64,000 nucleotides of DNA, from positions 248,001 to 312,000 of the forward strand of contig NZ_JBALOQ010000003.1 of NCBI RefSeq assembly GCF_036962705.1, written 5' to 3'. The notes beneath the pieces are model-generated. The model saw only the letters and a program-made list of their open reading frames with translations. It made no database searches and was not told the origin of the DNA. Every line of letters starts with the position of its first letter. Positions within the stretch are counted from its first letter, which is position 1. Source of the DNA: Ferdinandcohnia sp036962705 (GTDB taxonomy: Bacteria; Bacillota; Bacilli; Bacillales; Bacillaceae_L). Of this stretch, positions 43,814 through 51,872 are shown in pieces. The position numbers and the translations under genes are program-made.

Positions 43814-45772
43814 TTATTGAGCTGAATCCTCATCATCAATCAAATAATTGTAATTTGAACGAATAACTGGCTCAAATCCTTCTGGCGTGTAGAATCGTAA
43901 CAAGTCACCATTTACAACCTTATCAGAAGTTCCTAATTTTTCTTCAACAATGTCCTGAAGCTTTTTCGCAGTTTCTAGCTGGTCTTCTGAAATTTCTGCA
44001 CCTGTTACTGAATCATAAAACTTACCATCGACTTGAGTAATCGTTGGACTTACAAAATCACCATTACGGAATGGAATTACTTGATCATGTTGCTCAGACA
44101 GTAAATCTGATCCGAATTGTACATAATCTTTTGTCTCAATTCCAAGCAAGTGTAAGAGTGTTGGAAGAAGGTCAATTTGTCCACCATATTGGTGCTGTAC
44201 TCCACCTTCCATACCGGGAACACGAATAAACAATGGCACACGTTGAAGGGAAGTATTATCAAATGCTGTAATTTCTTCTTTATCTAAGACTTGCTTCATG
44301 GCCTTATTATGGTTTTCAGAAATACCATAATGGTCACCATACATAATGATAATCGAATTATCGTACAATCCTTTTTCTTTTAAATCATTAAAGAATTGCT
44401 CTAATGCTTCATCAGCATATCGCGCAGTTTGGAAATATCGATCAACGGAACGATCACCAGTTGTATGAGGTGCTATCGTTGCATCCTCATCAGAAATCCG
44501 ATATGGATAGTGATGCGTTACTGTAATAAATTTTGTATAAAACGGCTGTGGTAAAGTATCTAATAAATCTGCTGATTGCTCGTAAAATGGTTTATCCATT
44601 AATCCATATTCAGCTAAATCTTCTGTATTCATTTGATAAAAGCTTGAATCAAAGAAGTGATTATAACCAAATGATTTATATATTTCATTACGGTTCCAGA
44701 AGCTACCTGAGTTACCATGGAATACTGCAGAAGTATAACCCTGCTGTCCAAGGATGGCTGGTGCCGCTTGATATGTGTTCAAGCCTTTTGTTGTAAAAGC
44801 AGATCCTTGTGGAAGACCATATAATGAGTTTTCAAGAATAAACTCCGCATCAGCTGTCTTACCTTGAGCTGTTTGATGGAAGAAATTATCAAAATACAGT
44901 GTATTTTGATCCCTTGTTAATGAGTTAAGGAATGGTGTTACTTCTTCACCATGCAACTTGTAGTCGATTAAGAAGTTTTGGATAGACTCAAGATGAAGAT
45001 AAATAACGTTCATCCCTTTAGCTGCTCCAAAATACTCAGGATTTGGCTCGGCATAGTTTGCCTTCGTATAGTTAATAACTTCAATGCTGTCGTTACTATC
45101 CGCTAGTGCTCTTTGAGTTGAAGCCTTTGTACTTTGCACAGCATCATAAATTGTATAGTTGTACATACCTAAATATTTCACAATATAATGGCGGTCAAAC
45201 CCACGTGTTAAAAGCTGTGGACGATCAGCCTCAGCAAGTGTAAGGTTAACTGCTGAAATTAGGATCGAAAACGCAAATAATGCAGCTACTTTTAAACCTT
45301 TCAAGCTAGTTGTCGTTTCAACTTTTACGACTTTAAATAGCACAAGTGCTACTAATACGAAAAAGTCAACAAAGAACAAGAAGTCATATGGTTTTAAAAG
45401 TGAAACAACACTTCCACTTACATCACCAAAGTTTTGTGTTTGGAACAATGTTGGCAATGTAATAAAGTCGCTAAAGAAACGGTAATATAAAATATTCGCG
45501 TATAAAAGGAAAGACATTAGAAAATAGATAATAAGAAGTCGTCTATATCTCTTTTTTCCTTTACCTAAAAATGCAAGTCCTAAAAAGAATAAAGCCGATC
45601 CGAGTGGATTCAAAAATAATAAAAATGTCTGTAATGAATTATCAATACTTAAGTTAAACTCTGTTATTTGCGCAATATATGTTTTCATCCACAGGAATAA
45701 CACTGCTAACAAGAAAAAGCCAAAAAAACTAGAGAAGATATTTTGACCACGTTTCAGAATGTTCTTTTTCAT
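43814..45772 (-). CDS. LTA synthase family protein (LtaS-like phosphoglycerol transferase)
   Basis: The protein of about 652 residues has five N-terminal membrane helices (to about residue 205) and an extracellular sulfatase-type domain. HQTAQGKTADAEFI near residue 299 contains the catalytic Thr, and MYGDHYGISENHN near residue 485 holds metal ligands. It polymerises glycerol phosphate into lipoteichoic acid, or primes it. B. subtilis has four paralogues and I cannot tell which this corresponds to. ATG 45772 follows AAGGTAGGTG. A TTGACA promoter lies about 130 bases upstream. Confidence 0.92.
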   Translation of the reverse strand: MKKNILKRGQNIFSSFFGFFLLAVLFLWMKTYIAQITEFNLSIDNSLQTFLLFLNPLGSALFFLGLAFLGKGKKRYRRLLIIYFLMSFLLYANILYYRFFSDFITLPTLFQTQNFGDVSGSVVSLLKPYDFLFFVDFFVLVALVLFKVVKVETTTSLKGLKVAALFAFSILISAVNLTLAEADRPQLLTRGFDRHYIVKYLGMYNYTIYDAVQSTKASTQRALADSNDSIEVINYTKANYAEPNPEYFGAAKGMNVIYLHLESIQNFLIDYKLHGEEVTPFLNSLTRDQNTLYFDNFFHQTAQGKTADAEFILENSLYGLPQGSAFTTKGLNTYQAAPAILGQQGYTSAVFHGNSGSFWNRNEIYKSFGYNHFFDSSFYQMNTEDLAEYGLMDKPFYEQSADLLDTLPQPFYTKFITVTHHYPYRISDEDATIAPHTTGDRSVDRYFQTARYADEALEQFFNDLKEKGLYDNSIIIMYGDHYGISENHNKAMKQVLDKEEITAFDNTSLQRVPLFIRVPGMEGGVQHQYGGQIDLLPTLLHLLGIETKDYVQFGSDLLSEQHDQVIPFRNGDFVSPTITQVDGKFYDSVTGAEISEDQLETAKKLQDIVEEKLGTSDKVVNGDLLRFYTPEGFEPVIRSNYNYLIDDEDSAQ

Positions 45773-46125
45773 GATTGCACCTACCTTCAATCTAAACAAA
45801 AATTATTTCAATATCCAAAAGCCTAATAAACATTGTATCAACGAATTATGAACAAATTATTAACAAATGTAATTAAATTTACAATCGGAGTACATTTACA
45901 TACTTTACTACGTTTCTCTAAAATGTCAACAGTTCTAGAAAACCCCGAAATTTTCTTACAACTTATGTATCCCCTTACACATCAGCCTGTACACCGTTTT
46001 TACAAACTCTTATAAAATACGTAACATCCTTCTAAATTATGACCACATTATATTTACAAAAGTAAGCAAAATTAAAGACGTAAGGATTAGTTTCAATTAT
46101 ACTACTATAATAGGAATTACTTTTA
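45773..46125. other. Intergenic region between divergent LTA-synthase-like and phosphoesterase genes
   Basis: The 353 AT-rich bases hold a sigma-A-type promoter for the minus gene (45902-45929) and a TATAAT sequence near 46107 toward the plus gene. A 60-residue open frame at 45833-46015 has no ribosome site and looks accidental. Confidence 0.5.
45902..45929 (-). promoter_or_regulatory. Candidate sigma-A promoter of the LTA-synthase-family gene
   Basis: On the minus strand a perfect TTGACA (45924-45929) lies 16 bases from TAAAGT (45902-45907), upstream of the gene by about 130 bases. Confidence 0.55.
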
Positions 46126-47223
46126 ATGGAAAGGGCTATTCGAACTATGTTTATTATTGCGATACTCCTATTTCTTTTGCTTTATTGTGGTATGAGCTTC
46201 TTTTTTGGGTATATGGGATGGGTATGGCTCAAACACGCATTTTTATTTCGACATAAAAAGACATACATATTAGTCATTCTGATATTATCATTATCTATTT
46301 TTGTTGGTTATTCTACATCATCTGCAATTCTACAGACTGTTGGATACTACTGGCTTATCCTAGCAGGATTTGGACTTATCCTTTTACCAATTGCAGCCCT
46401 ATTATTCTACTTATTTAAAAAGAAAGGAATGAGGGCGATTGGGTTTGGGGTGATTACGGTGTATATCCTAATCTTCAGTTTCGGAACTTTCTACGCATGG
46501 AATCCCGTTGTTCAAACCTATAATATCTCGATCGAAGAAAATGTCGAACGGGATGATTTGAAAGTATTAATGGCGTCTGATTTTCATCTTGGTAGTATTG
46601 TTGGTAAAAACCATCTTCAAAAATTCGTCCATTTAGTAGAAGAAACTCGTCCAGATATTGTGTTGCTCCCCGGTGATCTCATCGATGATCACATTGAGCC
46701 TTTTTTAAAGGAAAACATGGGTGAAGTGATGAAAAAAATTGATGCACCACTTGGCGTTTATGCTACCCTTGGAAATCATGATTACTACGGAAGCGATAAC
46801 GAAAAAATTGTCGAAGAAATGGAGAAGCTTGGGATTGAGATTTTAACAGATGAAGTGACCATGATTGAAAATGAGATCTATATAATAGGAAGAAATGATG
46901 ATACAGATAAAAATCGTGTCGACATTGAGAGGCTTGTTTCATCGCTTGATTCAACAAAACCGATGATTATGCTAGACCATCAACCGAATGAACTAGATGA
47001 TGCGGCGGCTAACGGAATCGACTTAATATTGTCGGGACATACGCATCGAGGTCAAGTGTTTCCTGGAAATCTGATTACTGGCATGTTGTATGAAAATGAT
47101 TATGGCTTGTTGAAAAAAGGTGACATGCATTCGATCGTATCGTCTGGGTTTAGTACATGGGGACCTCCGCTTAGACTTGGAACAAGATCCGAAGTTGTCA
47201 TTATTAATGTGGAATTCAAATAA
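46126..47223 (+). CDS. Membrane-anchored metallophosphoesterase
   Basis: The 365-residue protein has four N-terminal membrane helices (to about residue 130) and a calcineurin-type domain. The five motifs are MASDFHLGS near residue 145, LPGDLIDDH near residue 178, LGNHDYYG near residue 215, MLDHQP near residue 283 and LSGHTHRGQV near residue 303. YkoQ/YkuE-like relatives are thought to act on envelope or nucleotide phosphoesters. ATG 46126 has a weak AGGAA; ATG 46147 has GGAAAGGG upstream and is an alternative start. The divergent LTA synthase gene suggests an envelope role. Confidence 0.88.
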   Translation: MERAIRTMFIIAILLFLLLYCGMSFFFGYMGWVWLKHAFLFRHKKTYILVILILSLSIFVGYSTSSAILQTVGYYWLILAGFGLILLPIAALLFYLFKKKGMRAIGFGVITVYILIFSFGTFYAWNPVVQTYNISIEENVERDDLKVLMASDFHLGSIVGKNHLQKFVHLVEETRPDIVLLPGDLIDDHIEPFLKENMGEVMKKIDAPLGVYATLGNHDYYGSDNEKIVEEMEKLGIEILTDEVTMIENEIYIIGRNDDTDKNRVDIERLVSSLDSTKPMIMLDHQPNELDDAAANGIDLILSGHTHRGQVFPGNLITGMLYENDYGLLKKGDMHSIVSSGFSTWGPPLRLGTRSEVVIINVEFK

Positions 47224-47254
47224 AAAAGCATTACCTGACAAGGTAATGCTTTTT
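47222..47254. terminator. Bidirectional terminator between the phosphoesterase and DoxX genes
   Basis: AAAAAAGCATTACCT and AGGTAATGCTTTTTT pair perfectly with a short loop, giving T tracts on both strands. Confidence 0.92.
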
Positions 47255-47261
47255 TACTTAA

Positions 47262-47669
47262 TTATTTATCTTTCCCTTTAAAAATCAATTGATCTAGTGC
47301 AAATGCCTTTGAACCAGTGATAGCAAGCATCACAGCCATAGCAAGAAATGCTAAATCTAATTCAGAGCCTGCCATTTGACCATTACCTAAAAAACCTACT
47401 TCAAGCTTTACTGTAAAAATTGCCCCAACCATTACGATAGCAATTAAAATTGATACGATTCGACTAAATAATCCAAGGACTAACATAATGCCACCAACAA
47501 GCTCAATAATTGCTACTCCATATGCTAAAACACCTGGAAGTCCAATGCTCTCAAACCATCCAACAGTGTTTTCAATTCCATCTTGAAACTTCACAAGTCC
47601 ATGAATAAAAAATGTAATACCTAATACCACTCTAATAATTAAACTTCCTAATTCAAATTTATTTTCCAT
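47262..47669 (-). CDS. DoxX-family membrane protein
   Basis: This is a roughly 135-residue, four-helix DoxX protein with FELGSLIIRVVLGITFFIHG at the start and GLPGVLAYGVAIIELVGGIM near residue 45. Some DoxX proteins work with thiosulfate or redox enzymes. ATG 47669 has GGAGG at ideal distance, while an earlier ATG at 47684 overlaps that site. It overlaps the end of the upstream hydrolase gene by 11 bases, so the two are coupled. Confidence 0.9.
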   Translation of the reverse strand: MENKFELGSLIIRVVLGITFFIHGLVKFQDGIENTVGWFESIGLPGVLAYGVAIIELVGGIMLVLGLFSRIVSILIAIVMVGAIFTVKLEVGFLGNGQMAGSELDLAFLAMAVMLAITGSKAFALDQLIFKGKDK

Positions 47670-48333
47670 TTCTATTTCCTCCATTTTTTAGATCGTTCGT
47701 GATCCATTCCATAAAATCACGATAATTTTGTAATGAAACGGTATGTCCTTCCGGATAAGAATGAAAGTACACATTCGCTCCATGTTTTTCGAAAAACTCC
47801 TTGCTTTCTACACCCCATTGATACGGCAACACAGGATCATGTTCCCCATGCGAAATGAAGATTGAAAGATTTTTGACTGATTGGATTTCATATTCCTCTT
47901 TTACGAAATTAGGAATATACCCGCTCAATGCAACAATGCCCTTAATTCTTTCTCCTAATGAAAGCCCTAAAGTCATCGAAACGATAGCTCCCTGGCTGAA
48001 TCCTAGTAAATAGATGTTTTCTTGATCAATCGGATAGTTGTGCGAAGCATAATCAAGAAAATTTGTAAGTTGACCAATGCTTTGGTCGAATACTTCTCTG
48101 TGCGGTTTGCCATAACCTTCTATCGTAAAAAAGGCATACCCTGGTGGCTGTGCTATTGGACCACGAATACTAAAAATATAAAATATATCCTCTAAGCCTT
48201 TTACTAATGAGAGAAGATCTTGTTCATTGCTCCCCATTCCATGCATTAAAAACAAAGCAGGATATTTTTTATCAGGATCAATTGTTGAAGGTTTACGTAG
48301 CTCAAAAACAAAAGGTGAATTCAATTCAATCAT
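47659..48333 (-). CDS. Carboxylesterase/phospholipase-type alpha/beta hydrolase
   Basis: The 224-residue hydrolase has FLMHGMGSNEQDLL near residue 29 (oxyanion region), the nucleophile elbow LLGFSQGAIV near residue 110, SHGEHDPVLP near residue 165 with the catalytic Asp and EGHTVS near residue 197 with the catalytic His. It is of the small esterase/lysophospholipase type. It is coupled to the DoxX gene. Its substrate is not evident. Confidence 0.9.
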   Translation of the reverse strand: MIELNSPFVFELRKPSTIDPDKKYPALFLMHGMGSNEQDLLSLVKGLEDIFYIFSIRGPIAQPPGYAFFTIEGYGKPHREVFDQSIGQLTNFLDYASHNYPIDQENIYLLGFSQGAIVSMTLGLSLGERIKGIVALSGYIPNFVKEEYEIQSVKNLSIFISHGEHDPVLPYQWGVESKEFFEKHGANVYFHSYPEGHTVSLQNYRDFMEWITNDLKNGGNRNGK

Positions 48334-48524
48334 CCCTTCTTCATGTTATTTACTTAAAGTATCCCCACAGCAAAGTATTTGTAAAAAAATAAAATATTCT
48401 TATAAAGAAACACAAGGGCAAAAAAAGAAAACCATTAAGGTTTTGTTTCTTAATATGAATATTTGTTGTCTATAAGATAACAAGACACATGGTATATTGT
48501 CAACAGTTTTTTTTGCTATTATAA

Positions 48525-48718
48525 TCAAATATGACTTGGCATATTTGCGCCCGATTTTTAGGCCCACAGGAAGTGGGTCATAAAGACGTTGCCACAGGAT
48601 GTGGAGTACTTAGTCTTTGAACTTACGTCTCGAAAAATTTCCTTTTAAAAATCGTGGCATCCGCCGGAGGCTTTCACTTTATTCAGTTGGGATTTGAACC
48701 CCGACTGAATAAAGTGAA
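48525..48718 (+). repeat. Structured dispersed repeat, copy D (intermediate form, 194 bp)
   Basis: Helix 1 is AAATATG/CATATTT, a compensatory change from AAATACG/CGTATTT in copies A and B. It keeps the GGCCCAC/GTGGGTC hairpin of copy A but lacks the 150-base inner module. After TGGCATCCGCCGGAGGC the closing helix is TTCACTTTATTCAG with CTGAATAAAGTGAA, again a compensated C-G where copy E has A-T. It ends 35 bases before the XRE-cupin start, sense orientation. Confidence 0.9.
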
Positions 48719-48753
48719 TAAGTTTCATACTAGAAAACATGTGAGGTACAAAT

Positions 48754-49293
48754 ATGGATATTGGTACTAAAATTCGCGCGATTCGAAATCGAAAAAAAAT
48801 AACCATCGCCCAAATGTGTGAAGGTACGGGCCTATCAAAAGGTTTTATCAGCAATGTTGAAAACAATAATACATCCCCATCGATTAACACTTTAAAAGCA
48901 ATATCTGATTTTCTAGAGGTTCCGCTTCCCTACTTATTATTAGAAAAGAAAGAACATATGCGAGTCGTTCGTAAGGATGCACGCACAAAAACGTCTTTTA
49001 ATAATTTACAAGTGGAACATCTCACCTCAAAAGGTGGCTTGCGCATGATGATTGTCGAATGTCCACCTGGTGCTTCAATGGGAGAACCGAACGCACATGA
49101 AGGCGAAGAATGCCATTTAGTTTTAAAAGGAAAAATCCTTGCAGAACAAGGTGATGATTCTGTTGTTGTAGAAGAAGGAGACTCCTTCAGCTGGAATGCA
49201 AGCGTTCCCCACTTTGTAAAAAATATCGGAGAAACAACAGCAGTGATTTTGATCTCCGTTTATTCAGATTCAGAATTAAATGATATTTTATAG
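48754..49293 (+). CDS. XRE-family regulator with C-terminal cupin domain
   Basis: The 179-residue protein has an HTH_3 domain (residues 3-60; GLSKGFISNVENNNTSPSI) and a cupin domain (residues 105-172; HEGEECHLVLKGK and VEEGDSFSWNASVPHFVKN). Such regulators often sense polyamines, amino acids or other small metabolites. The start sits 35 bases after repeat copy D, so the repeat's last hairpin would be in its 5' leader or promoter. No obvious ribosome site better than GTGAGG is seen. The target gene is unknown. Confidence 0.9.
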   Translation: MDIGTKIRAIRNRKKITIAQMCEGTGLSKGFISNVENNNTSPSINTLKAISDFLEVPLPYLLLEKKEHMRVVRKDARTKTSFNNLQVEHLTSKGGLRMMIVECPPGASMGEPNAHEGEECHLVLKGKILAEQGDDSVVVEEGDSFSWNASVPHFVKNIGETTAVILISVYSDSELNDIL

Positions 49294-49297
49294 GTTT

Positions 49298-49323
49298 AAG
49301 CTTGCGTAATCGCAGGCTTTTTT
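49298..49323 (+). terminator. Terminator of the XRE-cupin gene
   Basis: AAGCTTGCG and CGCAGGCTT pair (one G-T), with a TAAT loop and TTTTT after it, immediately past the stop codon. Confidence 0.82.
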
Positions 49324-49355
49324 CTTGGTTATCAATGTCAGGATGCAAAAAAGCT

Positions 49356-49384
49356 TTGACATCATCTAAAAAATCATGTACATT
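49356..49384 (+). promoter_or_regulatory. Sigma-A promoter of guaC
   Basis: TTGACA (49356-49361) and TACATT (49379-49384) are spaced by 17 bases. The -10 lies within an 18-bp perfect palindrome (49378-49395, GTACATTA/TAATGTAC), and a PurR-like box begins at the expected start site. Confidence 0.65.
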
Positions 49385-49389
49385 ATCTA

Positions 49390-49434
49390 ATGTACGAACA
49401 TTATTAAATTGCATAGAAAATAATATTCGGTTTT
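49390..49434 (+). promoter_or_regulatory. Pair of PurR-like boxes before guaC
   Basis: ATGTACGAACATT (49390-49402) and its inverted partner AATATTCGGTTTT (49422-49434) match the Bacillus PurR box (AWWWCCGAACWWT) at 11 and 12 of 13 positions. They are 19 bases apart, slightly more than the usual 16-17. guaC is a member of the B. subtilis PurR regulon. Confidence 0.6.
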
Positions 49435-49448
49435 AGGAGTGTTTTTAA

Positions 49449-50432
49449 ATGGAAAACGTATTTGATTATGAAGATATTCAGTTAATCCCTGCAAAATGTA
49501 TTGTAAACAGTCGTTCGGAGTGTGACACAACAGTTGAATTTGGTGGACATACATTTAAACTTCCGGTTGTCCCTGCAAACATGCAGACAATTATAGATGA
49601 GAAAATCGCATTATTTTTAGCTGAAAATGGCTATTTCTATATTATGCACCGTTTCAATCCAGAAAAACGTGTTGATTTTATTAAAGATATGCATTCTCGC
49701 GGCTTAATTGCTTCGATCAGTGTTGGTGTTAAGTCTGAGGAATACACATTCATCGAACAGCTTGCTGAAGAGAACCTTGTACCAGATTTCATCACAATTG
49801 ATATCGCTCATGGTCATTCAAACTCAGTAATTGAAATGATTAAGCATATTAAGGCGCATTTACCAAAAAGCTTTGTTATTGCTGGTAACGTTGGGACTCC
49901 AGAAGCAGTAAGAGAATTAGAAAATGCTGGTGCAGACGCAACAAAGGTTGGAATTGGACCTGGTAAAGTTTGTATCACAAAAATTAAAACTGGCTTCGGT
50001 ACTGGCGGCTGGCAGCTTGCTGCACTTCGTTGGTGCGCAAAGGCTGCAACAAAGCCTGTCATTGCAGACGGTGGTATCCGTACTCACGGTGATATCGCGA
50101 AATCAGTTCGCTTTGGTGCGAAAATGGTCATGATTGGTTCCCTCTTCGCTGGACATGAAGAGTCACCTGGTGAAACAAAAGAAGTAGAGGGTAAACTCGT
50201 TAAAGAATACTTCGGATCAGCTTCTGAATTCCAAAAAGGTGAAAAGAAGAACGTTGAAGGTAAGAAAATCTACGTTGAGCACAAAGGCTCATTAAAAGAC
50301 ACACTTAAAGAAATGGAACAAGACCTCCAGTCTGCCATCTCTTACTCAGGAGGAAACAAATTAGATTCCATCCGCCATGTCGATTATGTAGTCGTTAAAA
50401 ACTCAATCTTTAACGGCGATCGCATTTATTAA
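49449..50432 (+). CDS. guaC: GMP reductase
   Basis: The 327-residue GMP reductase deaminates GMP to IMP using NADPH. It has a (beta-alpha)8 barrel with FDYEDIQLIPAKC at the start and KVGIGPGKVCITKIKTGFGT near residue 175 (catalytic Cys in GPGKVC). GGIRTHGDIAKSVRFGAKMVMIG follows near residue 208. The length and GTGGWQ motif separate it from IMP dehydrogenase, as does the lack of CBS domains. The start follows TAGGAGTG. PurR-like boxes upstream suggest repression when PRPP is low. Confidence 0.96.
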   Translation: MENVFDYEDIQLIPAKCIVNSRSECDTTVEFGGHTFKLPVVPANMQTIIDEKIALFLAENGYFYIMHRFNPEKRVDFIKDMHSRGLIASISVGVKSEEYTFIEQLAEENLVPDFITIDIAHGHSNSVIEMIKHIKAHLPKSFVIAGNVGTPEAVRELENAGADATKVGIGPGKVCITKIKTGFGTGGWQLAALRWCAKAATKPVIADGGIRTHGDIAKSVRFGAKMVMIGSLFAGHEESPGETKEVEGKLVKEYFGSASEFQKGEKKNVEGKKIYVEHKGSLKDTLKEMEQDLQSAISYSGGNKLDSIRHVDYVVVKNSIFNGDRIY

Positions 50433-50439
50433 TAGGATA

Positions 50440-50459
50440 GGGACCACGGGGACGGTTCT
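50440..50459 (+). repeat. 20-bp GC-rich repeat (GGGACCACGGGGACGGTTCT)
   Basis: The sequence lies just after guaC. Its inverted partner is at 50588-50607 with two base differences in the central part. Short repeats built on GGGACGGTTCT occur in many Bacillus and Clostridium genomes. Confidence 0.75.
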
Positions 50460-50509
50460 CCTGGTTTCAAGTGGTTACGCTTCGCGACCACATTTATGGT
50501 TCTTTTTGC

Positions 50510-50551
50510 AAAAGGGCGCAACTCCCATTCGGGTTTAGTTGCGCCCTTTTG
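50510..50551. terminator. Terminator downstream of guaC
   Basis: AAAAGGGCGCAACT and AGTTGCGCCCTTTT form a perfect 14-bp stem with a 13-base loop and a T tract on the plus strand. It may serve both guaC and the convergent gene at 50573. Confidence 0.85.
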
Positions 50552-50572
50552 TTCTAATTTCTCAAAAATACC

Positions 50573-50992
50573 CTAAGGGGATCCAATAGAACCGTCCCTC
50601 TGGTTCCTTAATTCATCGATATACTCATATTCAAGCGAAATTTCTGTTGATGTATAGAAAAAACCTTTATAGCGAATTGTGTCAACAGAATTAATGATTA
50701 GCTCTTTTATCTTCTTGCCTTCTTTATCATAAATCGTGGTGTCAAAACGATATCCCATATAGCCTACTGAGGACTTCCCCTTTTTAAACGTAACCTCGTT
50801 TAAATTCTTAATGATTCGATCAATCTCTCCCTCGTCAGTAATATCAAACCTATATCCCGAATTCCCATCAACAATATGTATTTTCGAAACTTTGTCTGGC
50901 TCAATGTTAAATAGCTTGTGAGGAACGTATGTAAAACTGTATAGTAGTACGAGGAGCAGCGGAATGACGATCAAAATGGTTTTCAATTTCAT
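50573..50992 (-). CDS. Hypothetical exported or membrane-anchored protein with a repeat-derived C-terminus
   Basis: The roughly 139-residue protein starts with a signal or anchor helix (residues 4-20, rich in Ile, Leu and Val), then a soluble domain with VSKIHIVDGNSGYRFDITD near residue 35 and mixed alpha/beta character. I do not recognise the family. ATG 50992 follows AAAGGTGG. The last codons (NQRDGSI) are encoded by the inverted copy of the 20-bp repeat at 50588-50607, so the native C-terminus has probably been replaced or extended. Confidence 0.7.
   Translation of the reverse strand: MKLKTILIVIPLLLVLLYSFTYVPHKLFNIEPDKVSKIHIVDGNSGYRFDITDEGEIDRIIKNLNEVTFKKGKSSVGYMGYRFDTTIYDKEGKKIKELIINSVDTIRYKGFFYTSTEISLEYEYIDELRNQRDGSIGSP
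50588..50607 (-). repeat. 20-bp GC-rich repeat, inverted copy inside a gene
   Basis: Read on the minus strand it is GGAACCAGAGGGACGGTTCT, matching the copy at 50440-50459 at most positions. It encodes the C-terminal residues NQRDGS of the gene at 50573. Confidence 0.75.
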
Positions 50993-51030
50993 TGCTATAT
51001 CCACCTTTCAAATGTAAGGAGTGTTTTCAA

Positions 51031-51276
51031 TTGTTTTTAAAGCTAACGAAAGAACAACAGCAAATGATGATTTCTGACATTCAGGAATTTTTCTCACTCG
51101 AACGAGATGAAGATATGAGTGAGTTTGCTGCAGAACAAGTATTGCATTTTGTGAAAGAAAAACTAGCACCACATTTCTACAATGCTGCCGTCCACGATGT
51201 AAAAGCAGTGGTCGATCAGCAATTCGCCTCTCTAGACGACGAAATTTTAACACTCGAAAGACCCATCAGAAGCTAG
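51031..51276 (+). CDS. DUF2164-family protein
   Basis: The roughly 81-residue protein begins with a TTG at 51031 after TAAGGAGTG. KLTKEQQQMMISDIQEFF, the acidic ERDEDMSEFAAEQVLHFV segment near residue 25 and FYNAAVHDVKAVVDQQF near residue 47 mark DUF2164, a small helical family of unknown function. It is divergent from the hypothetical exported protein and probably cotranscribed with the 54-residue ORF that follows. Confidence 0.85.
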   Translation: MFLKLTKEQQQMMISDIQEFFSLERDEDMSEFAAEQVLHFVKEKLAPHFYNAAVHDVKAVVDQQFASLDDEILTLERPIRS

Positions 51277-51326
51277 AGTATATTTTGGCATAGTTGCTTA
51301 CACTACCCCTAAAGGAGTGAATGCAG

Positions 51327-51491
51327 ATGCCAAAAGACAAACACAATCTTTTTGATCCAGATGATACATATGGTGTGTTTAAATCTGAGATGGAAGTTGA
51401 TTCAGATGTCAACGAAGACATGAATCGCGAAGGATTACTTGATGATTCGGTTGAAGCTTTTGTTAAATCGAAAAAAAATCTACCTAAATAG
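51327..51491 (+). CDS. Small acidic protein, 54 residues
   Basis: The ORF MPKDKHNLFDPDDTYGVFKS (first 20 residues) runs to an acidic middle and ends KSKKNLPK. It follows AAAGGAGTG at good spacing; an in-frame ATG six bases upstream is too close. No membrane segment or known family is evident, and no terminator follows before the tandem array. Confidence 0.65.
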   Translation: MPKDKHNLFDPDDTYGVFKSEMEVDSDVNEDMNREGLLDDSVEAFVKSKKNLPK

Positions 51492-51558
51492 TTCTAGGGA
51501 AGTTGATGGGAATCCTTCTTAACCTAGTAATATTTTGTTTATAAAGGGGCGAAGGTGT

Positions 51559-51818
51559 TGCTCACGGACATTCCGCACAGCATTTGAGTTGGGTCTGTCT
51601 TCGAGAAGACTTCTCACGGACAATTCATCCAGCTATTTAATCAAGCTTGTCCCCGAGATCCCGTCTCAGAGACACTTCACTTCACATATGAGCTTAATTT
51701 GTCCTTGAGACTGCTTATCAGAGACATTTTACACAGCATTTGAGCTTGATTTGTCTTCGAGACCTCGTCTCAGAGACAATTCGCACATCAAATCAATGCC
51801 GTTTGTCTTTGATATACT
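51559..51818 (+). repeat. Five-unit tandem array of about 52 bp with internal hairpins
   Basis: The units are about 53, 52, 52, 52 and 51 bases. Each begins TCTCA(C/G)GGACA or TCTCAGAGACA, has a CA-rich middle and ends TGTCTTCGAGA. Across unit joins TGTCTTCGAGA and TCTCAGAGACA are inverted and can pair. Together with flanks the stretch from 51492 to 51834 holds no gene. Confidence 0.88.
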
Positions 51819-51834
51819 ATTCTCCCCCCAAAAA

Positions 51835-51870
51835 AACAAGCCATAATGCCCTAAAGCATTATGACTTGTT
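51835..51870 (-). terminator. Terminator after the MFS exporter gene
   Basis: AACAAG-C-CATAATGC pairs with GCATTATG-A-CTTGTT (one mismatch), followed by a T-rich run on the minus strand. It overlaps the last bases before the stop codon. Confidence 0.82.
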
Positions 51871-51872
51871 CT

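Noticed and set aside
45833..46015. 60-residue ORF in the intergenic region
   Set aside because: No ribosome binding site, AT-rich low-complexity composition, and it covers the promoter of the divergent gene.
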